DNA from: JANFXS01 sp022791155
GTDB lineage: Bacteria; Bacillota; Clostridia; Lachnospirales; Anaerotignaceae
Direction of reading: 5' to 3'
DNA: 64,000 nt
Assembly: GCA_949743895.1 (NCBI GenBank)
Contig: CATJUX010000043.1
Span: forward strand, 10,210-74,209
The stretch's first letter is position 1, and each line of letters begins with the position of its first letter. The notes under the pieces are model-generated. The model was given only the letters and a program-made list of their open reading frames with translations. It had not been told where the DNA came from and did not search any database. The position numbers were made by a program, and so were the translations under genes. Below, piece after piece: positions 33,879-42,506 of the stretch.

Positions 33879-35216
33879 ATGACAAATTTCCAAGAGCAAT
33901 ACCAAGCAAAACTTACAACACCAGATGAGGCTGTTAAAGTGGTTAAAGACGGCGACTGGGTTTATTATGGCGAGTTTGTGACAATCACACCAGCTCTTGA
34001 CGCCGCTTTGGCCAAAAGAAAAGACGAACTTCATGACATACATATTGAGACATGCACTCTCAAAATGAACACAAAAGTTTTTGAAGTTGACCCAGGCCAG
34101 CAGGTTTTTGACATTGATGACCGTTCTTTGACAGCTCAGTCCCGCAAACAAAACTGCTATCACATTCCAGGCGCATATCATGAGTTTGATCGCCTTGTCA
34201 GAACAAGAAGAATGAACGTTGCTTTCATTGCTTGTTGCCCAATGGACAGCCATGGATATTTCAACACATCAACAACTTGCTCATATATCCCTGGCCTTCT
34301 TGAAGTTTGTGATTATGTAATCATAGAAGAAAACGAGTCCTTCCCTGTTGTATATGGCGGTGAATTCACAGCCATCCACATTTCACAGGTTAACGCTGTT
34401 GTCAAAGGCGACAATCAACCACTTGAATCTCTCGGAAAAGGCCCTGCAAGCGAGGCTGACATAAAAATTGCCGAAAACGTAATGAATGAATTGGAAGACA
34501 GATGCTGTCTCCAGTTTGGTATTGGCGGTATCCCTGACAAAATTGGTGAAGCTATTGCTAAATCCGATTTCAACGACTTTGGCGTTCACACAGAGATGAT
34601 GATGGATTCATTCATGACTCTTGCAAAAGCCGGAAAAGTTACAAACAAATTCAAACAAGTTAACAAAGGCAAAATGGTATACACATTCGCCATGGGTTCA
34701 TCAGATCTTTATGAATTCCTTGACAAAAATGAAGGCTGCATGAAACTTCCAGCCAACTATACAAACGATCCATTCGTAATTTGCCAGAATGAGAAAGTTT
34801 TTGCCGTTAACAACTGCCTCCACATCGACCTCTACACACAAGTTTCTTCTGAGTCTGTAGGCCCAAAACAGATTTCTGGCGTTGGCGGACAATGGGACTT
34901 CATATATGGCGCTTTCCGTTCCAAAGGCGGAAAAGGTTTTGTTTGCCTCAACTCAACAGCCACAAGAAAAGACAAAGAAGGCAATGTAAAAGTTGAATCA
35001 AGAATTGTTCCTTCTTTCACACCTGGCACAAACGTAACATTGACACGTTTCTTCACATATTATGTTGCAACAGAGTTTGGATGCACAAACATGAAGGGAC
35101 TTTCCACATGGGAAAGAGCAGAGGCAATCATCAACCTTGCTCACCCAGACTTCCGCGACAGCCTCATCAAAGATGCTGAAAAATTTGGCATTTGGAGGGC
35201 TTCCAACAAGAAATAA
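33879..35216 (+). CDS. Family I CoA-transferase (4-hydroxybutyrate/butyryl-CoA:acetate type)
   Basis: 445-aa cytosolic enzyme that swaps CoA between acyl-CoA and a carboxylic acid through a glutamyl-CoA thioester. The catalytic Glu is E239 in FGVHTEMMMDSF. GIGGIPDKIGEAI and a C-terminal ISGVGGQWDFIYGA support the acetyl-CoA hydrolase/transferase family. Placed after the dehydratase, it likely activates the 2-hydroxy acid using the product CoA ester or acetyl-CoA. Characterised dehydratase clusters usually pair with family III enzymes (HadA, FldA) or with propionate CoA-transferase of about 520 aa, so this pairing is unusual. GGGAGG precedes the ATG; a terminator follows. Confidence 0.88.
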   Translation: MTNFQEQYQAKLTTPDEAVKVVKDGDWVYYGEFVTITPALDAALAKRKDELHDIHIETCTLKMNTKVFEVDPGQQVFDIDDRSLTAQSRKQNCYHIPGAYHEFDRLVRTRRMNVAFIACCPMDSHGYFNTSTTCSYIPGLLEVCDYVIIEENESFPVVYGGEFTAIHISQVNAVVKGDNQPLESLGKGPASEADIKIAENVMNELEDRCCLQFGIGGIPDKIGEAIAKSDFNDFGVHTEMMMDSFMTLAKAGKVTNKFKQVNKGKMVYTFAMGSSDLYEFLDKNEGCMKLPANYTNDPFVICQNEKVFAVNNCLHIDLYTQVSSESVGPKQISGVGGQWDFIYGAFRSKGGKGFVCLNSTATRKDKEGNVKVESRIVPSFTPGTNVTLTRFFTYYVATEFGCTNMKGLSTWERAEAIINLAHPDFRDSLIKDAEKFGIWRASNKK

Positions 35217-35571
35217 TTGTGATATATAAACTCGCCCTCAGCCTCCGCGCTGGGGGTTTTTATATTTAACATACATAATTCGAACTCAACAAATGTCACT
35301 ATGCATAATGAAACCAATGCATTTTAGAAAGCAAAATTTTGAAATATATTTTCTAACACGACAGCCACAACGAGCTATATCACTTTCCCACAATAAAAAA
35401 TAGTTCTCTTATTGACACACTGTGTCATCAGCAAACAAGCTTAATTTTTAGCCCTTTCCCACACAAAATTATCTTTTGGCCACTGTTCAATCATACCGTT
35501 TTCCAAAACGTGGAACTTTTCAATCGTTTTTACGTATCTATATATATCAGTTTACAGAAAGGGAGATATTT
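35217..35571. other. Intergenic region, 355 bp
   Basis: AT-rich. It contains the operon terminator and, at 35413-35427, the perfect palindrome TGACACACTGTGTCA of unknown role. No coding frame is supported. Confidence 0.6.
35235..35262 (+). terminator. Terminator of the dehydratase operon
   Basis: CCCTCAGC / GCTGGGGG stem (one G-U pair) followed by TTTTTAT, 18 bp after the CoA-transferase stop. Confidence 0.8.
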
Positions 35572-36225
35572 ATGAAAAATTTGTTGGCATTATGTGGCAT
35601 AATCATGATTACACTTTCATTCACTTCATGTGCTGAAAAAAATACATATGGTGAAACAACAAACGATGACACCGACAAAAAAATTTTGAGCACTGATATA
35701 TACACTAAAAACACTGACACTGAAGACACAAACACCACCAATATAGTCGAATATGAACATAATTATGCTAAAATAAGTCTTGAGCTTCCATGCGAATGGG
35801 AGCATTCTATAACTGAATATTCTGAAAACGAAAATTGTTTTGGCATAACTTTCTGGCCCAAAACGTCACCAGAAGGAAAAATCAATTTCTTCTTTTACAA
35901 AAATTTTGGAGTGTGTGGAACAGAGCTCTCTATCGAAACAATTGAATTTGAAAATGGAAATGTTGGATATAAAGGTACATATGACGGCCACAATTTTTGG
36001 AACTTCATCCAATTTCAAAATGCATCTGGAAGCTATGTTGCAACAACGGAATGTGATGACACATGGTGGGAAAAATATGAAACTGAAGTTATGTCAATTT
36101 TAGAAAATGCTCAAATTGAAAACGACATCACAAACGAAGAAAATGCTTTTGAAATTTCAATGTCAAATTCGGAAAACAAAAAATCTTCACGCAAATCACA
36201 TTTTGATTTTGAAACATATTTCTGA
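35572..36225 (+). CDS. Putative lipoprotein of unknown function
   Basis: 217-aa protein with a lipoprotein signal peptide; the lipobox SFTSC places the lipidated Cys at C20. A Thr/Asp-rich linker (about 25-60) leads to a globular domain of about 120 residues containing LELPCEWEHSITEYSEN and DTWWEKYETEVMSILENA. The tail is Ser/Lys-rich. I do not recognise the domain. AAAGGGAG precedes the ATG at 35572. It is outside the dehydratase operon, after its terminator. Confidence 0.75.
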   Translation: MKNLLALCGIIMITLSFTSCAEKNTYGETTNDDTDKKILSTDIYTKNTDTEDTNTTNIVEYEHNYAKISLELPCEWEHSITEYSENENCFGITFWPKTSPEGKINFFFYKNFGVCGTELSIETIEFENGNVGYKGTYDGHNFWNFIQFQNASGSYVATTECDDTWWEKYETEVMSILENAQIENDITNEENAFEISMSNSENKKSSRKSHFDFETYF

Positions 36226-36383
36226 AAAATATCTTTTTGTTATCTCCCAATTCGCTTTTGTGTTCACTCCATGTTGATGAAGAAATTCATTTTTTTCAAT
36301 GCTGACAAACTATATGGATGAAGCAAAACTGAACTTCTGACTAAACCAGGCATTGGAAAACGAAAAGTGGAAGTTTCCAATCT

Positions 36384-36736
36384 ATGTTGCTTGACAAATT
36401 GAAGCGTAATAATGAATTTGACAAATTGGAAGATAGGCGAGAAAAAGAACTGGAATATGCACAGATGGCAGAATATCAGGCTTTAGGCATTACAATGAAA
36501 GGCAACAGCCATTACTATAAAGAGCAACAGCCATTACTATAAAGAGCAACTGTTCAATGTCTTTTCTTGATATACGCGCAAACAAATTATTTTATACACT
36601 GAATATGAACCTGGGCGGAACTGTTAATATCAAAATTATCAGTGATGCAGACAACAAAATCATAGATGTTTTATATATGTGTGAAGCGGAAGCAGTTGAA
36701 TTGTCCAAAGATATGAGTGGCACAAATGATGAATAA
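36384..36736 (+). pseudogene. Gene remnant broken by a 22-bp tandem duplication
   Basis: One frame from 36384 reads MLLDKLKRNNEFDKLEDRRE and on to NSHYYKEQ, then stops. A second frame (ATG 36557 to TAA 36736, 59 aa) reads ANKLFYTLNMNLGGTVNIKI and on to MSGTNDE. Between them the 22-bp unit starting GCAACAGCC is repeated head to tail (about 36499-36542), which shifts the frame. Removing one copy does not fully restore one frame, so more damage is present. The family is not recognised. A plus-strand terminator at 36817-36861 may be its old end. Confidence 0.5.
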
Positions 36737-36816
36737 ACATAGAAAAATTTATAGCCGCCCAACATCACTCTATTCGTCTAATATAGTATAAGCAAAGTGA
36801 AATACGCAATACTATA

Positions 36817-36861
36817 ACGGTGGTTTTGAAACAACAAATTTCAAACCGCCGTTTTATTTTT
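36817..36861 (+). terminator. Strong terminator after the broken gene
   Basis: ACGGTGGTTTTGAAA-type arm pairs with TTTCAAACCGCCGT (one wobble and one bulge), followed by TTTTATTTTTG. Confidence 0.75.
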
Positions 36862-37070
36862 GAAAAATGGAAAAACAAATGGCATGTCAAAAGTTGCTCC
36901 TTTTCAATGTCATACAATATCCATACTGCATTGTTATGCCCTCTTTCCATATATTTTCCTTCTGATTTCCTGTTTTGAAGTCATGTACAAGCTTCAATAT
37001 ATCAATTATTTCAACTATATCATTTATCAGCTCTTTAATTTCCTCTATAGTAGTCGCTTCTCTCATTAAA

Positions 37071-37104
37071 AATTGACAAAAAAAGCGCCCCAAAGGCGCA
37101 ATTC
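37071..37104 (-). terminator. Minus-strand terminator
   Basis: GCGCC-TTTGG-GGCGC followed by TTTTTTTG. No intact minus-strand gene precedes it closely; the Rpn-like remnant is 260 bp upstream. Confidence 0.65.
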
Positions 37105-37365
37105 GACAAATCTATTTATAATTCGCATATAGCGAAATACCTTTGATTATTAGTCTTTTTATGTTTTTCACTTTTACATTCTTTTGCACAGTAAGCCCTT
37201 TCTTCGACAGTTAATTTTTAATAATTAGCAAATGATAACATATGAAATTGGAGTTTGCAATGTTCACATTGCTTCTAAAATAGATTATAAAATATTGCTT
37301 TTTTAACGTTAAATTCATTAAAATAACTGCCAATCCAGCATTCATTGACAGCCATTATTTTAATT

Positions 37366-37749
37366 TTATTCTTTGCATTTTGTTTGCAATTCTTTTACTT
37401 CATCAAATGAAAGCCCTGATATTGCAGAGATGTCTTCTATGGTATATTTTTTGGTTTCCAGCATGCGGAACACCATTGTTTGAACTCCTTCTTTTATTCC
37501 TTCTTTTATTCCTTCTTTTATTCCCTCAAGCCTTCCTTCTTCGCGTTCTTGAATGCGCATGTCTTCAATCACTTTGCACATAATTGCCACTCCCTCCTTG
37601 CTTTCTTTCAAGAACTATTCTCAACACAAGCTGAATCATTCGGTGTTCCCTTCAAAGCATTTTGTGAAAAAATCGTCATCCATAAGCCGGAATCCGCTGA
37701 TCCTCTTCAAGTCCTCTTGATTCTTGCGCTCCATTTCTTCTGCTGTCAA
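37366..37749 (-). pseudogene. Remnant of a Rpn-type PD-(D/E)XK nuclease/transposase-family gene
   Basis: The N-terminal piece TAEEMERKNQEDLKRISGF then RLMDDDFFTKCFEG is typical of Lachnospiraceae members of this family. It hits TGA after EGNTE; a one-base shift gives IQLVLRIVLE, the usual continuation. The sequence then jumps directly to the C-terminal part (MCKVIEDMRIQEREEGRLEG, GIKEG repeats, YTIEDISAISGLSFDEVKEL). So there is a frameshift and an internal deletion of most of the catalytic domain. The C-terminal fragment alone is an open frame of 81 codons (37611-37366). Confidence 0.75.
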
Positions 37750-37857
37750 GCTACCACTCACTTTCTCCAAATATAAATTCTGTTTTTATTATATTATCAT
37801 AAATCACTGGCGCAACAGCGTCAACTTTCAGCACATATCAAAATATTTATTTTTTTG

Positions 37858-37900
37858 ATAAAACAACAAAGGAACGCTCCGAAATTTGAACGCTCCCTTG
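37858..37900 (-). terminator. Probable terminator of greA-lysS
   Basis: Minus strand: AAGGGAGCG / CGTTCCTTT stem with two G-U pairs, then GTTGTTTTAT. Confidence 0.5.
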
Positions 37901-38047
37901 TTTTGAATGTCTGTGAGTTCAAAAACAATTTATTATGAAAAAGCTCTCACAATTCTTTATAAATATTTGTATGTTTGACATAAAACATTGTAAACCAAAA
38001 AATAACTTGCGCAAAAGACCTCATTATGTTGCATAAATATAGCCCTT

Positions 38048-39559
38048 TTATTTCTCCAATGGCTTCATCGTTGGGAAAAGTATAACATCTCTTATGGAAA
38101 CGGATTCTGTGAGCAACATAACAAGCCTGTCTATTCCCACGCCAAGGCCACCTGTTGGCGGCATTCCATATTCCAGTGCACAAATGAAGTCATCATCGAT
38201 CATGTTTGCTTCATCATCTCCAGCCGCTCTCATGGCCTCCTGATGCTCAAATCTCTTTTTTTGGTCTATTGGATCATTAAGTTCGCTATATGCATTGCCA
38301 TATTCCCTTCCAACTATAAACAGCTCAAATCGCTCTGTATATTCTGGCTTGTCGGGCTTTCTCTTTGTTAAAGGCGAAATCTCAACAGGATAATCCATTA
38401 TAAACGTTGGCTGAATCAAATTTTGCTCTGCAAATTCTTCAAAAAACAGATTAAGTATGTCGCCTTTGACATGACGTTCCTCAAATTCAACGCCTTTTTC
38501 TTTGGCAACAGCTTTTGCTTCCTCGTCAGAATTTATATTGTCAAAATCAATTTGAGAATATTTTTTGACTGCTTCAACCATTGTCATTCGTGCAAAAGGT
38601 TTCTCAAGATCAATTTCATGACCCCCATAATTCACAGTCATTTTTCCATTAACTTTGTTAGCAACAGTTCTAAACATTTCCTCTGTAATGTCCATCATAC
38701 CATTATAGTCTGTATATGCCTGATAAAGCTCCATAAGTGTAAATTCAGGATTGTGCCTGATTGAAACTCCTTCGTTTCTAAAAACGCGGCCTATTTCATA
38801 AACTCTTTCAAAGCCGCCCACAATGAGCCTTTTGAGCGGAAGCTCCAATGCTATGCGGCAATACATGTCAATGTCAAGTGCATTATGGTGTGTGATGAAC
38901 GGCCTTGCGGCGGCTCCTCCTGGTATGGTTTGAAGAACAGGAGTTTCAACTTCAAGAAAGCCTTTCGAATCAAGAAAATTTCTTATTTCTCTGATGATGG
39001 CCGATCTTTTGAAAAACACTTCCTTAACTTCTGGATTCACTATAAGATCCATATATCTTTGGCGGTATCTCAACTCCTGATCTTTCAAACCATGAAATTT
39101 TTCAGGAAGTATTTGAAGGCTTTTGCTTAACAGCGCAACTGATGAAGCATGAACTGAAATTTCACCTGTTTTTGTTTTGAAAACAGTTCCTTTGATGCCT
39201 ATTATGTCGCCAATGTCATACTTTTTGAAATCGGCATAGCTTTCTTCTCCAATATCATTTCTGCTCACATAGAGCTGCATTTTTCCATTTCTATCCTGAA
39301 TGTTGGCAAAGCTGGCCTTTCCCATAACCCTTTTGGCCATAAGCCTTCCAGCCATCGAAACTTCCTTGCCTTCAAATTCTTCATAGTTTTGTGTTATATC
39401 ATCAGAGTGTGTGTCGGCTGCATATTTCACAATTTTGAAAGGATCTTTTCCCTCACTTTGAAACTTTTCTAATTTTTCCCGACGCACTTTGAGAAGTTCG
39501 CTCAGTTCCTCTTGGCTCATGACAGATTCGCCATTTACGTCTTTTGTATTGTCAGCCAC
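38048..39559 (-). CDS. lysS: Lysyl-tRNA synthetase (class II)
   Basis: 503-aa synthetase. N-terminal OB-fold anticodon-binding domain (VSMAGRLMAKRVMGKASF, IQDRNGKMQLYV). Class II core has RYRQRYMDLIVNPE, motif 2 around GRVFRNEGVSIRHNPEF and motif 3 GGLGVGIDRLVMLLT. The GTG start at 39559 follows GGAGG, 12 bp after greA, so the two form an operon, as in other Firmicutes. Confidence 0.97.
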   Translation of the reverse strand: MADNTKDVNGESVMSQEELSELLKVRREKLEKFQSEGKDPFKIVKYAADTHSDDITQNYEEFEGKEVSMAGRLMAKRVMGKASFANIQDRNGKMQLYVSRNDIGEESYADFKKYDIGDIIGIKGTVFKTKTGEISVHASSVALLSKSLQILPEKFHGLKDQELRYRQRYMDLIVNPEVKEVFFKRSAIIREIRNFLDSKGFLEVETPVLQTIPGGAAARPFITHHNALDIDMYCRIALELPLKRLIVGGFERVYEIGRVFRNEGVSIRHNPEFTLMELYQAYTDYNGMMDITEEMFRTVANKVNGKMTVNYGGHEIDLEKPFARMTMVEAVKKYSQIDFDNINSDEEAKAVAKEKGVEFEERHVKGDILNLFFEEFAEQNLIQPTFIMDYPVEISPLTKRKPDKPEYTERFELFIVGREYGNAYSELNDPIDQKKRFEHQEAMRAAGDDEANMIDDDFICALEYGMPPTGGLGVGIDRLVMLLTESVSIRDVILFPTMKPLEK

Positions 39560-39571
39560 AAATATTCCTCC

Positions 39572-40057
39572 TTATTTATTGCCGTTGTTGATCTCAAGCA
39601 CCTTAAATTCAACATCGCCCTCCGGCGCTGGTATAACCACGGTTTCGCCCACTTTATGTCCCAAAAGGCCAATTCCCACTGGAGACTCGTTTGAAATTCT
39701 TCCTTCCATAGGATCAGCCTCAGCGCTTCCAACAATTGTATACTCAACTTCTTCATCAAATTCAATATCAAACAACTTCACAGTGCACCCAACACTGATA
39801 ACATCTTTTCTAACCTCGTCATCGTCAATAACTTCTGCATTGCGGAGCATTTTTTCAAGCATAACAATTTTTGCTTCAATTTCAGCTTGTTCTTCTTTTG
39901 CAGAGTCATATTCAGCATTTTCAGACAAGTCTCCCTGTCCTCTTGCCTCTTTGATTTTTTCAGCAACCTCTTTGCGTCTGATGGTTTTAAGCTCTTCAAG
40001 TTCTTCTTCTCTTTTTTTCAGGCCCTCATATGTCAAAACAACTTTCTTTTCTGACAA
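39572..40057 (-). CDS. greA: Transcription elongation factor GreA
   Basis: 161-aa factor that rescues backtracked RNA polymerase by stimulating transcript cleavage. N-terminal coiled coil (LTYEGLKKREEELEEL ... ARGQGDLSENAEYDSAKEEQ, where the tip acidic residues act) and C-terminal FKBP-like domain (ISNESPVGIGLLGHKVG). I choose the TTG at 40057, nine bases after AAGGAG; an upstream in-frame TTG (40081) precedes the ribosome site. A perfect promoter is at 40130-40158. Confidence 0.95.
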   Translation of the reverse strand: MSEKKVVLTYEGLKKREEELEELKTIRRKEVAEKIKEARGQGDLSENAEYDSAKEEQAEIEAKIVMLEKMLRNAEVIDDDEVRKDVISVGCTVKLFDIEFDEEVEYTIVGSAEADPMEGRISNESPVGIGLLGHKVGETVVIPAPEGDVEFKVLEINNGNK

Positions 40058-40093
40058 TGTATTCCACTCCTTTTTTGTCAATTACAACACAAT

Positions 40094-40116
40094 AAACACT
40101 CTTGACAAGAGTGTTT
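40094..40116. repeat. Hairpin in the greA leader
   Basis: AAACACTCTT-GAC-AAGAGTGTTT, perfect 10-bp arms, at the 5' end of the predicted greA-lysS mRNA. Confidence 0.7.
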
Positions 40117-40129
40117 TAATGTTCATAAA

Positions 40130-40158
40130 ATTATACTCTGTGCCGCGTAAAATGTCAA
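40130..40158 (-). promoter_or_regulatory. Consensus promoter of greA-lysS
   Basis: Minus strand: TTGACA (40158-40153), 17-bp spacer, TATAAT (40135-40130). Confidence 0.9.
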
Positions 40159-40225
40159 CGTTAAATATAGACGATTATAATTGTTAAAAAGTGATAAATC
40201 TATTTATATTTTGAAAAAAGCCTGA

Positions 40226-41140
40226 TTAATCTGAAATATTGTTAATACTGTCAAATTTTACATAATCATTCATCAAAATCATGGCTATATTTTCAATATC
40301 ATTCATCTTTCCACCTCTTTCAAATATTCTTTGAAATGCTCTTAACTTAATCAAAAAGTAAGCTTCTGCACCATAAGAATCTGTCATTTCATTCCCTATT
40401 TTGAAACGACAATCGTTAAACGCAAACATATCTTTTCTTTCATCAGCAAGTCTGTTAAATTTTCCAGACATTCCCGAAACATCAATAAATATGGCCCCTT
40501 TTTTTAATATAAAATCAAAATTTTCCATATCGCCACGGCAGTTTATTATAATATCGCCGCCCGCCATTGCACAGCTCTCCGCATTTTCAAAACATTCGGC
40601 CAAAAGCCCGCTATATTCATACACCATGTCAACAACTGCTTCCAGTCTCTTTTTTTGATATGTATGTATCCAAAGGTTGTTAACTTCTTCTTTTATAGAG
40701 TTTATAACAGCATATGTTTGCAAATTTTCGCCATCAATGACAACTATTTCAGCTGAAGATAGGTCAATTCCTTTAAGTCTTGCCGCCTCATTTATTATAT
40801 ATTTCATAAAAAAAGCCATTGCGACACTTCCGGTCACTTCTTTGAAGCCATTGACCATTGGAATTTTGTCCCTGTTTATAACAATCTCCGTTTTCTTTTC
40901 CAGAAAAACTGCTGCTGCTTTTTTGATAAGGCGAAGTTTCAGATCAGCATCTTCTTCATGTTTATACACAGGCAATATAACTTCAATTCCTTCGGCTCCA
41001 AACGCCTGAACATTTTTTATTTTCAAAGGTGCAAACAGCATTAAATATTTTAAGTATAACACTCTTGGCAGTTTTCCTATAAACGTTTTATATACTGTTT
41101 CATCAAAATTTTTTGCATATCTTATTTCCGCAAAGTCCAT
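40226..41140 (-). CDS. Unrecognised protein, possibly Rossmann-like
   Basis: 304 aa starting MDFAEIRYAKNFDETVYKTF; an ATG at 41140 with GGAGAGA upstream is preferred to a 52-residue extension. The middle (about 145-240) alternates predicted strands and helices in a dehydrogenase-like order: AEIVVIDGENLQTYAVINSI, NLWIHTYQKKRLEAVVDMV, GGDIIINCRGD, GAIFIDVSG. However, the usual GxGxxG loop is absent. No signal peptide or membrane segment. I do not recognise the family. It sits between the TolC-like operon terminator (41238-41278) and the greA promoter, as a single gene. Confidence 0.7.
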   Translation of the reverse strand: MDFAEIRYAKNFDETVYKTFIGKLPRVLYLKYLMLFAPLKIKNVQAFGAEGIEVILPVYKHEEDADLKLRLIKKAAAVFLEKKTEIVINRDKIPMVNGFKEVTGSVAMAFFMKYIINEAARLKGIDLSSAEIVVIDGENLQTYAVINSIKEEVNNLWIHTYQKKRLEAVVDMVYEYSGLLAECFENAESCAMAGGDIIINCRGDMENFDFILKKGAIFIDVSGMSGKFNRLADERKDMFAFNDCRFKIGNEMTDSYGAEAYFLIKLRAFQRIFERGGKMNDIENIAMILMNDYVKFDSINNISD

Positions 41141-41237
41141 ATCGTCTCTCCATAAAATTGTTGTAACAATTCTATGTTTTTTGATCGGTTTATATGCCTT
41201 TGTCAGAATAACATAAAATTCAAATCGCAAAACACAA

Positions 41238-41278
41238 CAAAAATAACAGCGGCAAACCCTATGCGGCTCGCCGCTGTT
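41238..41278 (-). terminator. Terminator of the stalk/TolC-like operon
   Basis: Minus strand: AACAGCGGC (41278-41270) and GCCGCTGTT (41253-41245) with a 16-base loop, then ATTTTTG. Confidence 0.85.
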
Positions 41279-41320
41279 CATTTGTATATTTTGCAATGAA
41301 TCAAAGCAATGGAAATTTCA

Positions 41321-42472
41321 TCAGCCCACACTTGACGCTGGGTTCTCAAATGAGAAAACAAGCTTAGCGTGTTGTATCTTCATTGAAAATATGCTGTCCT
41401 GCAATTTGACCACATTTTCTTTTGCCTTGTCTACATCAAATTTAATTCCATTCCCTGTTTCATAATTGAGTTCTGCAATTCTGAGGGCATCTTCAGCTGT
41501 TTTAAGGCTTGTTTCAGTTGCAGAAATTGTTTCTTCAAGCTGACGTATGCTTGTATAAACCTGTCTTCCTGCCGTTATAAGATTTTCTCTCATGTCTTTG
41601 AGCTCGGCATTTGCTTTCTCAATGTCATAGTTTGCTGTGTCGCTTGCATATGGTGTGGTGTCATTCCCAATTGTGAAGTTTTTGTTTTTCACCAAAGTGT
41701 CCGCTTGAAGCTGAACTGCTTTGACATTTGGGTTTTCGTCATTTTTTCTAAGCAAATATACCTCAAGATCTAAATCAAGTTCAAAAATCTCATATTCAGG
41801 AGCATATTCAACCTTAAAATTGCTGTTTCTTATTCCCATAACTGTTGCCAAGGCCGCATAGGCATTTTCAACATCTTTTTTGTTGCTTTCCAACTCAGTC
41901 TTGATTGTTTCAAGCTGTGACTGTGCTGATGTAACTTCCATTTCAGTGGCCATTCCCAAGCTTTTTTTCGTTTTGACAAGTTTCAAATTTTCTTCTGCAT
42001 TGGCAAGCGATATTTTTGATGTCTCAATCGCTCTTTCGCCGCTGACAATTGTTCCAAGGCTGTTTATTATTCCTCCCTGAAGGCGCAGAAGTGTTGCTTC
42101 TTCAGTATATCGCTGACTTTGGCGGCTCACATTGAGGCTCATCATGCGCATTATGTTGCTATATTCGGGAGTTGCCGTGTAATTATAGTCATATCCTTCA
42201 GGCGCCAAAGCCAAGCCCGTGGACTGGGCAATGTCTCTGCTCTGGGCGCTCAAAAGATCCGCATTTTTCTCAAGAAGTTTCAGTGTGGTTGAATTTTTCT
42301 TTGCAAGCTCATAAATTTCGTCAAAAGTATAAACTTTGATGTCTTCTTCTGTTGCAGCTTCTGTCACAGTTGCTTTTGAGCCTGTGGCTGCTGCCGCAAA
42401 TGCTGTGATCCCTGCCATGTTTGACACAATAGCTGCTGCCACTGCAAATGCCGCCAGTCTTTTATATTTCAT
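41321..42472 (-). CDS. TolC-like outer-membrane-efflux-family protein in a presumed monoderm
   Basis: 383-aa exported protein. A signal peptide (about 1-28, AAAIVSNMAGITAFAAAA) is followed by long alpha-helical, heptad-rich stretches (SLANAEENLKLVKTKKSLGM, ATEMEVTSAQSQLETIKTEL, AEDALRIAELNYETGN) in the two-repeat pattern of the TolC/OEP family. The phrase LGMATEMEVTSAQ is a family hallmark. The beta-barrel part is not evident. Clostridial OEP-like proteins exist, but their role in single-membrane cells is unclear. It is cotranscribed with the stalk-domain protein at 42507, 34 bp upstream; no pump gene is adjacent. Confidence 0.8.
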   Translation of the reverse strand: MKYKRLAAFAVAAAIVSNMAGITAFAAAATGSKATVTEAATEEDIKVYTFDEIYELAKKNSTTLKLLEKNADLLSAQSRDIAQSTGLALAPEGYDYNYTATPEYSNIMRMMSLNVSRQSQRYTEEATLLRLQGGIINSLGTIVSGERAIETSKISLANAEENLKLVKTKKSLGMATEMEVTSAQSQLETIKTELESNKKDVENAYAALATVMGIRNSNFKVEYAPEYEIFELDLDLEVYLLRKNDENPNVKAVQLQADTLVKNKNFTIGNDTTPYASDTANYDIEKANAELKDMRENLITAGRQVYTSIRQLEETISATETSLKTAEDALRIAELNYETGNGIKFDVDKAKENVVKLQDSIFSMKIQHAKLVFSFENPASSVG

Positions 42473-42506
42473 TATGAAAATCCCTTCTTTCATATGTTAT
42501 AAATAA

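Larger units (their letters stand above)
36226..37365. other. Low-coding decayed region, about 1.1 kb
   Basis: Apart from the remnant above and two terminators (36817-36861 plus, 37077-37104 minus), nothing clear. A 59-codon minus-strand frame (37066-36887) beginning MREATTIEEIKELINDI looks protein-like but has no identified family. Confidence 0.5.

Noticed and set aside
36501..36545. Possible CRISPR-like repeat
   Set aside because: Only two adjacent 22-bp copies with no spacer; it is a tandem duplication.
36887..37066. 59-codon minus-strand frame MREATTIEEIKE...
   Set aside because: Composition is protein-like but it lies in a decayed region directly after a terminator and has no recognised family; left as a note only.
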